This document shows positions 38,384 through 46,302 of a DNA stretch of 64,000 bases, piece after piece. Source of the DNA: Shewanella fodinae. Its GTDB lineage: Bacteria > Pseudomonadota > Gammaproteobacteria > Enterobacterales > Shewanellaceae. The notes beneath the pieces are model-generated. The model saw only the letters and a program-made list of their open reading frames with translations. It was not told the origin of the DNA and made no database searches. Each line of letters starts with the position of its first letter. The stretch's first letter is position 1. The translations under genes were made by a program, and so were the position numbers. The DNA is taken from positions 1 to 64,000 of the forward strand of contig NZ_BMXW01000012.1 in assembly GCF_014651955.1 (NCBI RefSeq). Reading direction: 5' to 3'.

Positions 38384-39310
38384 ATGAACAGAATTTTATT
38401 GGTAGTTGCTGTTTTCTGTGTTGGGATTGTGCTGTCTTCGCTGATGGTGGTGAACGAAGGCGAACGGGCAATTGTGGCGCGCTTCGGTGAAGTGGTGAAA
38501 GACAATGTTGATGGTAAGATGGTGACCCGGGTATACACCCCAGGGTTACACTTCAAGATCCCATTGATCGATAAAATCCGCTATCTGGATGCTCGTATCC
38601 AGACGTTGGATGGTGCCGCAGATCGTTTCGTTACTTCCGAGAAGAAAGACCTGATGGTGGACTCTTACGTGAAGTGGCGTATCAAAGATTTTGAAATGTA
38701 CTATCTGGCCACTAATGGCGGTATTAAAGCTAATGCCGAAGCGTTATTACAACGTAAGATCAACAGTGATTTGCGTACTGAGTTTGGTAAACGCACCATT
38801 AAGGAAATTGTGTCTGGGGTCAGTGAAGATGCTAGTCGCCAGGGAGAAGGTAGTACCCGTGATGAACTGCAGCGCCGAGCCTTGGAAAATGCGGCGAAAA
38901 GTGCATCTGACCTTGGGATTGAAGTGGTTGATGTGAGGGTTAAGCAGATCAACTTGCCCGCTAACGTCAGTAACAGCATTTACCAACGTATGCGAGCTGA
39001 ACGTCAAGCAGTGGCCAAGGAACACCGTGCTAGAGGTAAGGAAGAGGCGGAAAAAATCCGAGCGCGTACTGATGCTAACGTCGTGGTTACCTTGTCAAAT
39101 GCTAGACGCCAAGGGCAGGTCATGCGAGGCGAGGGCGATGCCATTGCGGCTAAGATCTACGCGGATGCCTACAAAAAAGATCCGGAATTCTATCGCTTCC
39201 TGCGTAGCTTGGACGCCTACCGTGCCAGCTTCAATGGCAAATCTGACGTGATGGTGTTAGCCCCCGACAGTGATTTCTTCAAATACATGAAGAAAGAAGA
39301 TAATAATTAA
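38384..39310 (+). CDS. hflC: FtsH regulator HflC (SPFH family)
   Basis: Partner of HflK. The 308 residues have an N-terminal membrane helix (about 3-22), then NEGERAIVARFGEV and an SPFH domain with YVKWRIKDF and KRTIKEIVSGV. The C-terminus reads DPEFYRFLRSLDAYRASF, typical of HflC. Last gene of the superoperon, followed by a strong terminator. Confidence 0.95.
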   Translation: MNRILLVVAVFCVGIVLSSLMVVNEGERAIVARFGEVVKDNVDGKMVTRVYTPGLHFKIPLIDKIRYLDARIQTLDGAADRFVTSEKKDLMVDSYVKWRIKDFEMYYLATNGGIKANAEALLQRKINSDLRTEFGKRTIKEIVSGVSEDASRQGEGSTRDELQRRALENAAKSASDLGIEVVDVRVKQINLPANVSNSIYQRMRAERQAVAKEHRARGKEEAEKIRARTDANVVVTLSNARRQGQVMRGEGDAIAAKIYADAYKKDPEFYRFLRSLDAYRASFNGKSDVMVLAPDSDFFKYMKKEDNN

Positions 39311-39337
39311 TCGATTATTAAAACGCTGTTGTTGAAT

Positions 39338-39367
39338 GAAGCCCGGTAAGTACCGGGCTTCTTTATT
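39338..39367 (+). terminator. Rho-independent terminator after hflC
   Basis: An 11-base perfect stem, GAAGCCCGGTA with TACCGGGCTTC, closes a 2-base gap and is followed by a T-rich tail. Confidence 0.88.
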
Positions 39368-39568
39368 TATCACTTAGCCAATAACCGAGACCTTCAGTAC
39401 CACCTCAACTGCGGCGGGGCAGCAATGGTTCGTTACCTTTTGTGTAATTATCATGATTTGCATCTGATTTTTTTTTATAATGCGCCGCAGGTCATCTGTC
39501 TGTATGGTAGTCGGGCATTAACAGCTTAAGAAAAATAACTGAATGCCAAGAAGTTTTGGAGATAATGG

Positions 39569-40159
39569 ATGAGTGATGCAGCAACTGATAACGGTCGACG
39601 CCGCTTTTTGGCGATTACAACAGCGGCCGTTGGTGGTGCAGGGGTAGCAGCGGCATCGATTCCGTTTATCAAGTCATGGAACCCAACCTTGCGGGTGAAG
39701 GCGGCAGGATTGCCGGTTGAGGTCAATATCAGCAAGCTGGAGCCAGGGCAGATGATCCGTGTCGAATGGCGGGGCAAGCCCATTTGGGTGGTGCGCCGCA
39801 CACAGGAGATGCTGCAAGACTTGGGGCTTCACAATGACAAACTGCGCGATCCACTGTCACTTGAGCCTCAACAACCGGCTTATGCCACCAATACGACTCG
39901 TTCGATAAAGCCAGACGTTTTTATTGCGGTTGGTATCTGTACTCATCTGGGCTGCTCTCCTGTTTATCAGCGTGATGGTTTTTCAGGGCAAATGGAAGGC
40001 ATTGCCGCGGGATTTCTTTGTCCCTGCCATGGGTCAGGATTTGATATGGCGGGAAGGGTATTTCAAGGGCAACCGGCGCCACTTAACCTGGTGATACCGC
40101 CACATCGTTATCTGGACGATGAACGGGTAATCATCGGCGTGGATGAGGAAATTGGCTGA
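39569..40159 (+). CDS. petA: Ubiquinol-cytochrome c reductase Rieske subunit
   Basis: [2Fe-2S] subunit of the cytochrome bc1 complex. The 196 residues start with a twin-arginine anchor (GRRRFLAITTAAVGG). The Rieske ligands are in CTHLGCSP and CPCHGSGFD. I start at 39569 because GGAG is 7 bases upstream. A possible -10 (TATAAT, 39476-39481) lies about 90 bases before. petB starts on the last base of the stop codon. Confidence 0.95.
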   Translation: MSDAATDNGRRRFLAITTAAVGGAGVAAASIPFIKSWNPTLRVKAAGLPVEVNISKLEPGQMIRVEWRGKPIWVVRRTQEMLQDLGLHNDKLRDPLSLEPQQPAYATNTTRSIKPDVFIAVGICTHLGCSPVYQRDGFSGQMEGIAAGFLCPCHGSGFDMAGRVFQGQPAPLNLVIPPHRYLDDERVIIGVDEEIG

Positions 40160-41373
40160 TGAGTAGATTGTTACAGTGGCTCGATGAACGCTTACCGGTA
40201 ACTGCTACCTATAAACGGCATGTGGGTCAGTATCCCGCACCTAAAAATTTTAATTTCTGGTACCTTTTCGGGGCATTATCGTTGTTGGTGCTGGTGAATC
40301 AGTTGCTCACTGGGATCTGGTTGACCATGAGCTATGTTCCCACCGTAGAAGGCGCATTTGCTTCCATTGAATACATTATGCGAGATGTGCAATATGGCTG
40401 GTTGCTGCGCTATATGCACTCTACCGGTGCGTCGGCGTTTTTTTTCGTTATTTATCTGCACATGTTCCGTAGCTTACTCTATGGCTCTTACCAGAAACCA
40501 CGCGAATTGTTGTGGGTCTTTGGTATGGTGATCTTTCTGGTGTTGATGACAGAAGCTTTTATGGGCTATCTGTTGCCGTGGGGTCAGATGTCATACTGGG
40601 GGGCGCAGGTCATCATTTCATTGTTTGGTGCCATTCCGGTTATTGGTGATGATTTGGCGCTGTGGGTAAGAGGGGATTATGTGGTTTCCGGCGCCACCCT
40701 CAATCGTTTTTTTGCGTTACATGCCATTGCCTTGCCATTGATCTTGGTCGTGCTGGTATTCTTACATCTTATTGCACTCCATGAAGTTGGTTCGAATAAT
40801 CCCGACGGCATAGAGATTAAAAAGTATAAGGATGAAGATGGTTGGCCACTGGATGGTATTCCGTTTCATCCCTATTACACCGTTAAGGATTTAGTGGGAA
40901 TTGCCGGTTTTCTGTTGGTGTTCTGCTATCTGATTTTTTTCATGCCGCAAGGCGGGGGCTTGTTGCTAGAAGGCGCTAATTTTGAAGCTGCCGACCCGCT
41001 GAAAACGCCGGATCATATTACGCCCGTGTGGTATTTCACGCCGTTTTACGCCATGTTACGGGCGATTCCAGATAAATTAGGGGGCATGGTGGTGATGGCG
41101 ATGGCGGTGGGTATGTTGTTTGTAGTTCCTTGGCTGGATCGTTGTAAGGTTAAATCCGTACGTTATCGCAGTTGGTGGCACAAACTTAATCTCTTGCAGT
41201 TTGCCTGCTGTTTTATTGCATTAGGGGTAATAGGTTTGATGCAGGAGACCATGCTGCTCAAGGTGATCGCCCGTATTTTAACTCTAGGTTATTTTGGCTT
41301 TTTTGTGGCGCTGTGGTTCTACAGTAAACGTGAACCCACCAAACCTGTGCCAGAGAGGGTGACTTTCAGATGA
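40159..41373 (+). CDS. petB: Ubiquinol-cytochrome c reductase cytochrome b
   Basis: Membrane core of the bc1 complex, binding two b hemes and quinol. The 404 residues have eight or nine helices. Heme-ligating His residues lie in RYMHSTGASAFFFVIYLHMF and FALHAIALPLILVVLVFLHLIALH. GYLLPWGQMSYWG and the PEWY-like PVWYFTPFYAML are family signatures. It overlaps petA by one base and petC by four. Confidence 0.96.
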   Translation: MSRLLQWLDERLPVTATYKRHVGQYPAPKNFNFWYLFGALSLLVLVNQLLTGIWLTMSYVPTVEGAFASIEYIMRDVQYGWLLRYMHSTGASAFFFVIYLHMFRSLLYGSYQKPRELLWVFGMVIFLVLMTEAFMGYLLPWGQMSYWGAQVIISLFGAIPVIGDDLALWVRGDYVVSGATLNRFFALHAIALPLILVVLVFLHLIALHEVGSNNPDGIEIKKYKDEDGWPLDGIPFHPYYTVKDLVGIAGFLLVFCYLIFFMPQGGGLLLEGANFEAADPLKTPDHITPVWYFTPFYAMLRAIPDKLGGMVVMAMAVGMLFVVPWLDRCKVKSVRYRSWWHKLNLLQFACCFIALGVIGLMQETMLLKVIARILTLGYFGFFVALWFYSKREPTKPVPERVTFR

Positions 41374-42095
41374 GGCGATTGCTGACCTTATTACTCCTGT
41401 TGCCGGGATTGGCGCTGTCGGCAGATGGTATTCCGCCGTTACCGACAGATCTTGGCAATGCCGATCTGCCAGCAATGCAGCGCGGTTTCGCTGCCTTTCA
41501 GCACTATTGTGCCGGTTGTCATAGCACTCATTACCAACGTTATAATCAAGTTGCGACAGACTTACAGTTGTCTGAAGCTCAACTGCAGTCGTCCATTGTG
41601 ACCGATGCTAAACCCTTTGAGCTGATGGAAAATGCCATGTCTAAGCAAGAGGCTGTGCGTTGGTTTGGTATGGCGCCGCCGGATCTTACCCTGGTCGCTA
41701 GGGTGCGCGGGGAAGCTTGGTTGTACCGTTTTTTACACGGTTTTTATCATGATCCGAAACGGCCATTTGGGGTGAATAATTTGCAGTACCCCTATGTTGC
41801 TATGCCACATGTGTTGCAGGATTTGCAGGGTCTTGCTGAACCTATTTATAAGACAGAAACAGTTGATGGTCGCAGCCGACAGAAAGTTGTGGGGGTAGGG
41901 GCCGCTCAGGGCGGGCAACTTTCCGCCGAGGCGTATGATCGCTTAGTGCGAGATCTTGTCAGTTATCTTGCCTACACCGCGGAGCCCATGAAGCAACAAA
42001 GACAACATATTGGCTTGTGGGTGATGGCTTTCTTATTGTTATTTCTGTTTCTCGCATGGATGCTTAAGAAAGAGTATTGGAAAGATGTACACTAA
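41370..42095 (+). CDS. petC: Ubiquinol-cytochrome c reductase cytochrome c1
   Basis: Heme c subunit that passes electrons from the Rieske protein to soluble cytochrome c. The 241 residues have a signal peptide (about 1-17), the heme motif CAGCH (near 46-50) with FQHY before it, an axial Met in FGMAPPDLTL, and a C-terminal membrane anchor (about 212-230, WVMAFLLLFLFLAWML). Ends the petABC operon. Confidence 0.95.
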   Translation: MRRLLTLLLLLPGLALSADGIPPLPTDLGNADLPAMQRGFAAFQHYCAGCHSTHYQRYNQVATDLQLSEAQLQSSIVTDAKPFELMENAMSKQEAVRWFGMAPPDLTLVARVRGEAWLYRFLHGFYHDPKRPFGVNNLQYPYVAMPHVLQDLQGLAEPIYKTETVDGRSRQKVVGVGAAQGGQLSAEAYDRLVRDLVSYLAYTAEPMKQQRQHIGLWVMAFLLLFLFLAWMLKKEYWKDVH

Positions 42096-42128
42096 CTGCG
42101 GTTACAAGGTAGAATATACCATCCGCAT

Positions 42129-42172
42129 AATGTAAACGGGGGGCTTAGCCCCTCGTTTACATTTGTTTTTTT
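42129..42172 (+). terminator. Strong rho-independent terminator after petC
   Basis: A 16-base stem (one G-T pair) from AATGTAAACG...GGGGC closes a TTA loop and is followed by TTTGTTTTTTT. It lies 33 bases after petC and only 19 bases before sspA. Confidence 0.92.
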
Positions 42173-42190
42173 CGATTCTGGAGGGTATCA

Positions 42191-42820
42191 ATGGCTGTCG
42201 CTGCCAATAAACGCTCTATCATGACCCTGTTCTCCGGGGCTGACGATCTCTATAGCCATCAGGTACGTATTGTGCTAGCTGAAAAAGGGGTGACAGTGGA
42301 TGTTTTGCAGGTTGACCCTAATGATCTGCCGGAAGATCTATTGGAACTCAATCCCTACAATTCAGTGCCAACCCTAGTTGACCGGGAACTGGTGTTATAT
42401 GAAAGCCGTATCATTATGGAATATCTGGATGAACGTTTCCCACATCCGCCGTTAATGCCCGTATATCCGGTCTCCCGCGGACAGACTCGTCTGATGATGC
42501 ATCGTATCGAGCGAGATTGGTATAGCTTGGTTGACCGCATTCGCAAAAGTGATCGTGCTGACGACGCCCGTAGGGAACTGTTGGACAGCATCCTTTCTAT
42601 CGCGCCTGTGTTTGCCGAAATGCCCTTCTTTATGAGTGAAGAATTCGGCTTGGCCGATTGCTACCTTGGCCCATTATTATGGCGTTTGCCTGCATTGGGG
42701 ATTGAACTGGAAGGCAAATCAGCCAAGGATATCAAGGCTTATATGACTCGCGTTTTCGAACGGGATTCATTTAAAGCATCTCTGACTGAAGCTGAGCGCG
42801 AAATGCGCATGGGCCTGTAA
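42191..42820 (+). CDS. sspA: Stringent starvation protein A SspA
   Basis: RNA-polymerase-associated regulator with a glutathione-transferase fold, acting in starvation and acid stress. The 209 residues show MTLFSGADDLYSHQVRIVLAEKGV and LVDRELVLYESRIIMEYLDERFPHPPLMP, as in the SspA family. It ends on the base where sspB starts. Confidence 0.95.
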   Translation: MAVAANKRSIMTLFSGADDLYSHQVRIVLAEKGVTVDVLQVDPNDLPEDLLELNPYNSVPTLVDRELVLYESRIIMEYLDERFPHPPLMPVYPVSRGQTRLMMHRIERDWYSLVDRIRKSDRADDARRELLDSILSIAPVFAEMPFFMSEEFGLADCYLGPLLWRLPALGIELEGKSAKDIKAYMTRVFERDSFKASLTEAEREMRMGL

Positions 42821-43275
42821 TGAAAGGTTTAACCCCTAGTCGCCCGTACTTGTTACGGGCGTATTATGAATGGTTGATGGATAACCATCTGACTCCCCAT
42901 GTTGTCGTGGATGTCAATGTACAGGGTACACAGGTGCCATTGCAGTACGTTAAAGATGGACAGATTGTACTGAATATCGCAGCTTCTGCGGTTGGTGGTC
43001 TACAGATGGGGAATGACAGTGTCGAGTTTCACGCTCGATTTGGTGGCGTTCCACAACAGGTGATACTGCCAATGGCATCAATTGTCGCTATCTATGCGCG
43101 AGAAAATGGTGCTGGCACTGTGTTTGACATGGAAGATGCCTATCTGCTGGAAGAGGGTGAAGAGTCTTTTCTCAATGTTGTTGAGGACTCAGAGCCTGAA
43201 GCAGATGAAAAGGCTGATGTCTCGGCGACACCTGATAAGGCGAAGCGTCGCGCCCATCTCACTCTGGTTAAATAA
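42820..43275 (+). CDS. sspB: ClpXP adaptor SspB
   Basis: Delivers ssrA-tagged proteins to ClpXP. The 151 residues have the substrate-binding domain (SRPYLLRAYYEWLMDNHLTPHVVV, FGGVPQQVILPM, VAIYARENG), an acidic linker, and the C-terminal ClpX-binding peptide RAHLTLVK. Translationally coupled to sspA (TAATG overlap). Confidence 0.95.
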   Translation: MKGLTPSRPYLLRAYYEWLMDNHLTPHVVVDVNVQGTQVPLQYVKDGQIVLNIAASAVGGLQMGNDSVEFHARFGGVPQQVILPMASIVAIYARENGAGTVFDMEDAYLLEEGEESFLNVVEDSEPEADEKADVSATPDKAKRRAHLTLVK

Positions 43276-43291
43276 GCTATTCATGAGTCGC

Positions 43292-43321
43292 AAAGACCAG
43301 TCTTTATGACTGGTTTTTTAT
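43292..43321 (+). terminator. Rho-independent terminator after sspB
   Basis: ACCAGTC-TTTAT-GACTGGT hairpin extended by A-T pairs and followed by a T tract, 20 bases after sspB. Confidence 0.88.
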
Positions 43322-43443
43322 TGAAATGGCCCCTGTAGGTGACAACATCAGTCGATACAGGTCATAGTAACGGCAGATAATGCTTTACTCACGTTGCTGA
43401 ATGCTTACTCTATTAAAATAACCTTAATTTTTCAGGAGCAGCT

Positions 43444-43743
43444 ATGGGGCGTCCGAAAATTCCACGCAGGATCTGTGGTAGACCGGCAGACTCATGTTTT
43501 AAACCCAACGGCATTCCGATGACGGAACTGCCTCGGGTCTATTTGGCCGCTGATGAATTCGAGGCGTTGCGATTGGTGGATTTTCAGGGAATGCAGCAAC
43601 AGCAAGCCGCGCAAGAGATGGGTGTTTCGCGTCAAACACTGGCGAATCTAGTTAAATCTGCACGTTATAAAATGACAGACTGCCTAATACACGGTAAAGC
43701 ATTGATGATGACAGCTGATAATCAGGAAAAATTGCAGCAGTAA
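43444..43743 (+). CDS. DUF134 DNA-binding protein
   Basis: A 99-residue protein of the DUF134 (UPF0251) family. The N-terminus is basic and Cys-containing (MGRPKIPRRICGRPADSCFKP). A helix-turn-helix follows (LRLVDFQGMQQQQAAQEMGVSRQTLANLVKSAR is the whole segment, positions about 41-73). Likely a small transcription factor; targets unknown. Single gene with hairpins on both sides. Confidence 0.85.
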   Translation: MGRPKIPRRICGRPADSCFKPNGIPMTELPRVYLAADEFEALRLVDFQGMQQQQAAQEMGVSRQTLANLVKSARYKMTDCLIHGKALMMTADNQEKLQQ

Positions 43744-43760
43744 TTACGCTTGTGATAATG

Positions 43761-43789
43761 AGAAAGGGCGCAGAATGTCGCCCTTTCTG
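43761..43789 (+). terminator. Terminator-like hairpin after the DUF134 gene
   Basis: AGAAAGGGCG pairs perfectly with CGCCCTTTCT around an 8-base loop. The downstream T tract is poor. Confidence 0.65.
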
Positions 43790-43811
43790 TTACGCAAATG
43801 TGTGGAAGGTT

Positions 43812-43889
43812 TTATTTAGCGTTAAAAATGGCTTCCGGTAGTACTTGAATATCATTCATATAATCTTTGCCAGAAATAGTCCCAACAAC
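43812..43889 (-). pseudogene. C-terminal remnant of an unidentified gene
   Basis: On the minus strand, 25 codons read [20 protein letters not shown] and then IFNAK before a TAA; an in-frame TAA lies directly upstream. The composition looks like the end of a real protein whose body is lost. I cannot name the family. Confidence 0.35.
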
Positions 43890-43927
43890 TTAGCTTGGTG
43901 ACCACCTCAGCGAATGAACACGATTTA

Positions 43928-44286
43928 AATCAGCTGGACAACTTACTGCACGGTGAAGCGCAATGTGTGTCAGCCCCCATGCTGGTTATCAAGGTGCAGA
44001 AAAGCGTGAGCCCCTTGTAGATGAGCAAGTTGATTGGCTTAGCAGCATGTCTAGACAAAGTCAGAACCCTCAAGCAATATCCACGTACTCAACAAAGTGC
44101 CCATCAGAACTGAGTACCTGAAGGCCCGCATTTGAGCCAAGGTAGAACATCTGTTTCGCATCATTAAGTACCAGTGAGGTTTTGTGAAAGCTGCTATAAA
44201 ACGATAACCATCTGGCGATTTTATTGGCGTTGGTCAACATAGTGAGAGTAGAGCAGATGTTAAGGTATGAGCCGAAGACTACCTAA
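43928..44286 (+). pseudogene. IS5-family transposase remnant (C-terminal part)
   Basis: Pieces of an IS5-type DDE transposase can be read across several frames: [57 protein letters not shown], and DNHLAILLALVN followed by VRVEQMLRYEPKTT. The AKVEHxFRxIK and GFVKAR-type segments are characteristic of the family. Many frameshifts and stop codons break it, and the N-terminal half is missing. No clear inverted repeats remain, so it is an old inactive copy. Confidence 0.75.
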
Positions 44287-44355
44287 AATCGGGTGATAAG
44301 CCAGTAAACTGGCTAAAGCTGCGGATTTTGGTCAAAACGGGAACATTAGTGCTGA

Positions 44356-44484
44356 AAAAATAGAGAAAGAAATTTCGGTGGATTTAAGCCTCAAGGCAAT
44401 GACTTAATCGCAGATTTCCGCGATGCATACAGCACACTATCGGCAGTATCTGAGATATGTGCCAATAAAAAGGCATCATTGTGA
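44356..44484 (+). pseudogene. Second gene fragment, family unknown
   Basis: An open stretch of 42 codons ends NDLIADFRDAYSTLSAVSEI followed by CANKKASL and TGA. An overlapping frame just upstream reads KAADFGQNGNISAEKIEKEI, which suggests one protein split by a frameshift near 44400. No start or ribosome site is seen. It lies between the IS remnant and the Fur box. Confidence 0.35.
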
Positions 44485-44492
44485 CTTATTCT

Positions 44493-44511
44493 ATTGATAA
44501 TGATTATCAAT
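44493..44511. promoter_or_regulatory. Fur box, perfect 19-base palindrome
   Basis: ATTGATAATGATTATCAAT is a perfect 9-1-9 palindrome containing the core TGATAATGATTATCA. It lies about 32 bases before the chosen start of the PepSY gene and overlaps an in-frame ATG at 44510, arguing that this ATG is not the start. Confidence 0.92.
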
Positions 44512-44542
44512 GGCTATACCATTCGCAAATCTGCTTGTGACA

Positions 44543-45703
44543 ATGGATCAAGGTATGTTCAGGGTTTCGAATAGGTTCTGGTTTTCTTTCCACGGCTGGT
44601 GTTCACTGCCCATTTGGGTCTTGTTCTGCTTTATCTGCCTGACAGGCACCATTGCCGTCATCAGCCACGAGCTCACTTGGTTGACCAACCCTCATGCTAG
44701 AGCCGCCAATCCCGACAATTTGCCCGCCAAAAGTCCGGCGGAACTCGTTGCAATTGTTGAAAAGGCTCACCCGACGGCCGATATTGGGCAAGTCATGGTG
44801 ATGGATCCTTATCTGGTCAGTGCGGTGATATTTAGTGATCATGACCAACCAATGGCTATTGCTTATGTCAATCAATACAGTGGTCAGATCCAAGAGATCA
44901 ATAGCGGTCTGACTTTTATCGGCTTTATGCGCATGCTGCACGGCTGGCTATTGTTTCCCTGGCAACATGGTTACAGCATTGGTTACTACCTCGTCAGTGC
45001 TATGAGTTTGGTCATGCTGGGTTCACTCGTCAGTGGACTCATGATTTACAAGCAATTCTGGAAAGCTTTCTCCGCCCCTAAAATCCGTACCAAACAAGGT
45101 ACAAAGACTTTGTTAGCCGATCTGCACCGATTGGTGGGAGTATGGTCAATCTGGTTCATTCTGATTATCAGTCTGACCGGATTTTGGTATTTAATCCAGG
45201 GAGTTATCTATCATACAGGAATCGAAGTTGAGCCTCATGCCCCGGCAATTTCAGGGAAATTACTGCCGACCACTGAGCCACGAGTATTTCCGGTATCGCT
45301 AGAGCAAGCTTTGCAGTTGGCTCAGCAACGCTATCCCAATTTCAGCCCCAGCTATATCGGGTTGCCAGAGCATAACCGTGATAGCTACCACTTGTATGGT
45401 AGTGGCGGCGAGATCTTCTTTGACCATTATTCTTATCAGGTTGCGGTTAATCCTTGGCAGGGCGAAATTATGCAAGCCACCTCGCCAAAGGACATGAATG
45501 GTATCCAAAGTATCATGCATATTGCGGATCCGCTGCATTACGGTACCTTTGGCGGGCTCTGGACCAAGATAATCTGGTTTGTATTTGGCAGCTTGCTGAC
45601 GGGCATGTCGATCACTGGCTTTATTATTTGGAGTCAGCGTCTGGTCAAGGCCAAAGCTGCTGTGCCACAACCTTCTTGGAAGAAAGTCGAGGAGCATTGC
45701 TGA
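44543..45703 (+). CDS. PepSY-associated TM protein, probable iron-uptake partner
   Basis: A 386-residue inner-membrane protein of the PepSY-TM family. Four long helices are visible: near the N-terminus (LPIWVLFCFICLTGTIAVIS), LVSAMSLVMLGSLVSGLMIY, VWSIWFILIISLTGFWYLI, and the C-terminal IIWFVFGSLLTGMSITGF. Two extracytoplasmic PepSY regions lie between, with His residues in FHGWCS, LHGWLLFPWQHG and LHRLVG. Relatives sit beside siderophore receptors and some reduce ferric siderophores; that activity is inferred. The start is uncertain: 44543 and 44555 are both possible and neither has a good ribosome site. Confidence 0.8.
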   Translation: MDQGMFRVSNRFWFSFHGWCSLPIWVLFCFICLTGTIAVISHELTWLTNPHARAANPDNLPAKSPAELVAIVEKAHPTADIGQVMVMDPYLVSAVIFSDHDQPMAIAYVNQYSGQIQEINSGLTFIGFMRMLHGWLLFPWQHGYSIGYYLVSAMSLVMLGSLVSGLMIYKQFWKAFSAPKIRTKQGTKTLLADLHRLVGVWSIWFILIISLTGFWYLIQGVIYHTGIEVEPHAPAISGKLLPTTEPRVFPVSLEQALQLAQQRYPNFSPSYIGLPEHNRDSYHLYGSGGEIFFDHYSYQVAVNPWQGEIMQATSPKDMNGIQSIMHIADPLHYGTFGGLWTKIIWFVFGSLLTGMSITGFIIWSQRLVKAKAAVPQPSWKKVEEHC

Positions 45704-46173
45704 TGGCTAGACTTAACTCCAGCTTTTGGAATCGCAATAAATTTAAACTAAGCGGCCTGTTGTTATTGCTGCCAGTATATTTTCTTTACCGTTCGCTGCA
45801 TCCCAGTTTCCCTGCTGCTATGGCTGAATTATCGTTAGGAGAGTTCAGCATTGTCCCAATGCCACTGGAAGATGGACCACCATATCAGCACGATGGCGAG
45901 TACATCAAAGATTTCATGGTGACCTTTAAGCAAGGCGATGTTACCCAAATTCGCCAGGCTTATATGAATATCGGCCAAACCGCCTTACCCCTATCTCAAA
46001 TGGAGCGTGGTGACTTGGGTATCCTTCATGGCTCCCGTTATGGACAGCATGTACATGCGCTCGCCGCTGAACGTTTCAGTACCGGAGATCGTCTGTGGTT
46101 GACGCTGGAAACTTGGCAAGGAAACACATTGGTGACCTCCTGGCCCCTGCCAGCGGCGTGGCTGATGCGCTAG
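45703..46173 (+). CDS. Membrane-anchored protein of unknown function (iron cluster)
   Basis: A 156-residue protein with one N-terminal helix (about 16-31, LSGLLLLLPVYFLYRSL) and a domain of about 120 residues facing the periplasm. Sequence features include PMPLEDGPPY, GEYIKDFMVTF and a GSRYGQHVHAL segment. I do not recognise a family. Its ATG overlaps the PepSY gene stop (TGATG) with GGAG 8 bases upstream, so it is co-translated. It is likely Fur-controlled with its neighbours and may assist the PepSY protein. Confidence 0.7.
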   Translation: MARLNSSFWNRNKFKLSGLLLLLPVYFLYRSLHPSFPAAMAELSLGEFSIVPMPLEDGPPYQHDGEYIKDFMVTFKQGDVTQIRQAYMNIGQTALPLSQMERGDLGILHGSRYGQHVHALAAERFSTGDRLWLTLETWQGNTLVTSWPLPAAWLMR

Positions 46174-46302
46174 CTCCCTTATTTTTATAGGTTTTTGCAG
46201 CAATGGCGACGTCATTGCGCAGGACTCTTGTTGCCTACTAAATATTGAAACACGTATCCAACACATTGTTTTTTAAAGATAGAGATCAATCTAGGGGGAA
46301 CT

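Noticed and set aside
44510-44542. ATG at 44510 as start of the PepSY protein
   Set aside because: It lies on the last bases of the Fur palindrome, leaving no room for a promoter, and adds residues with no family resemblance.
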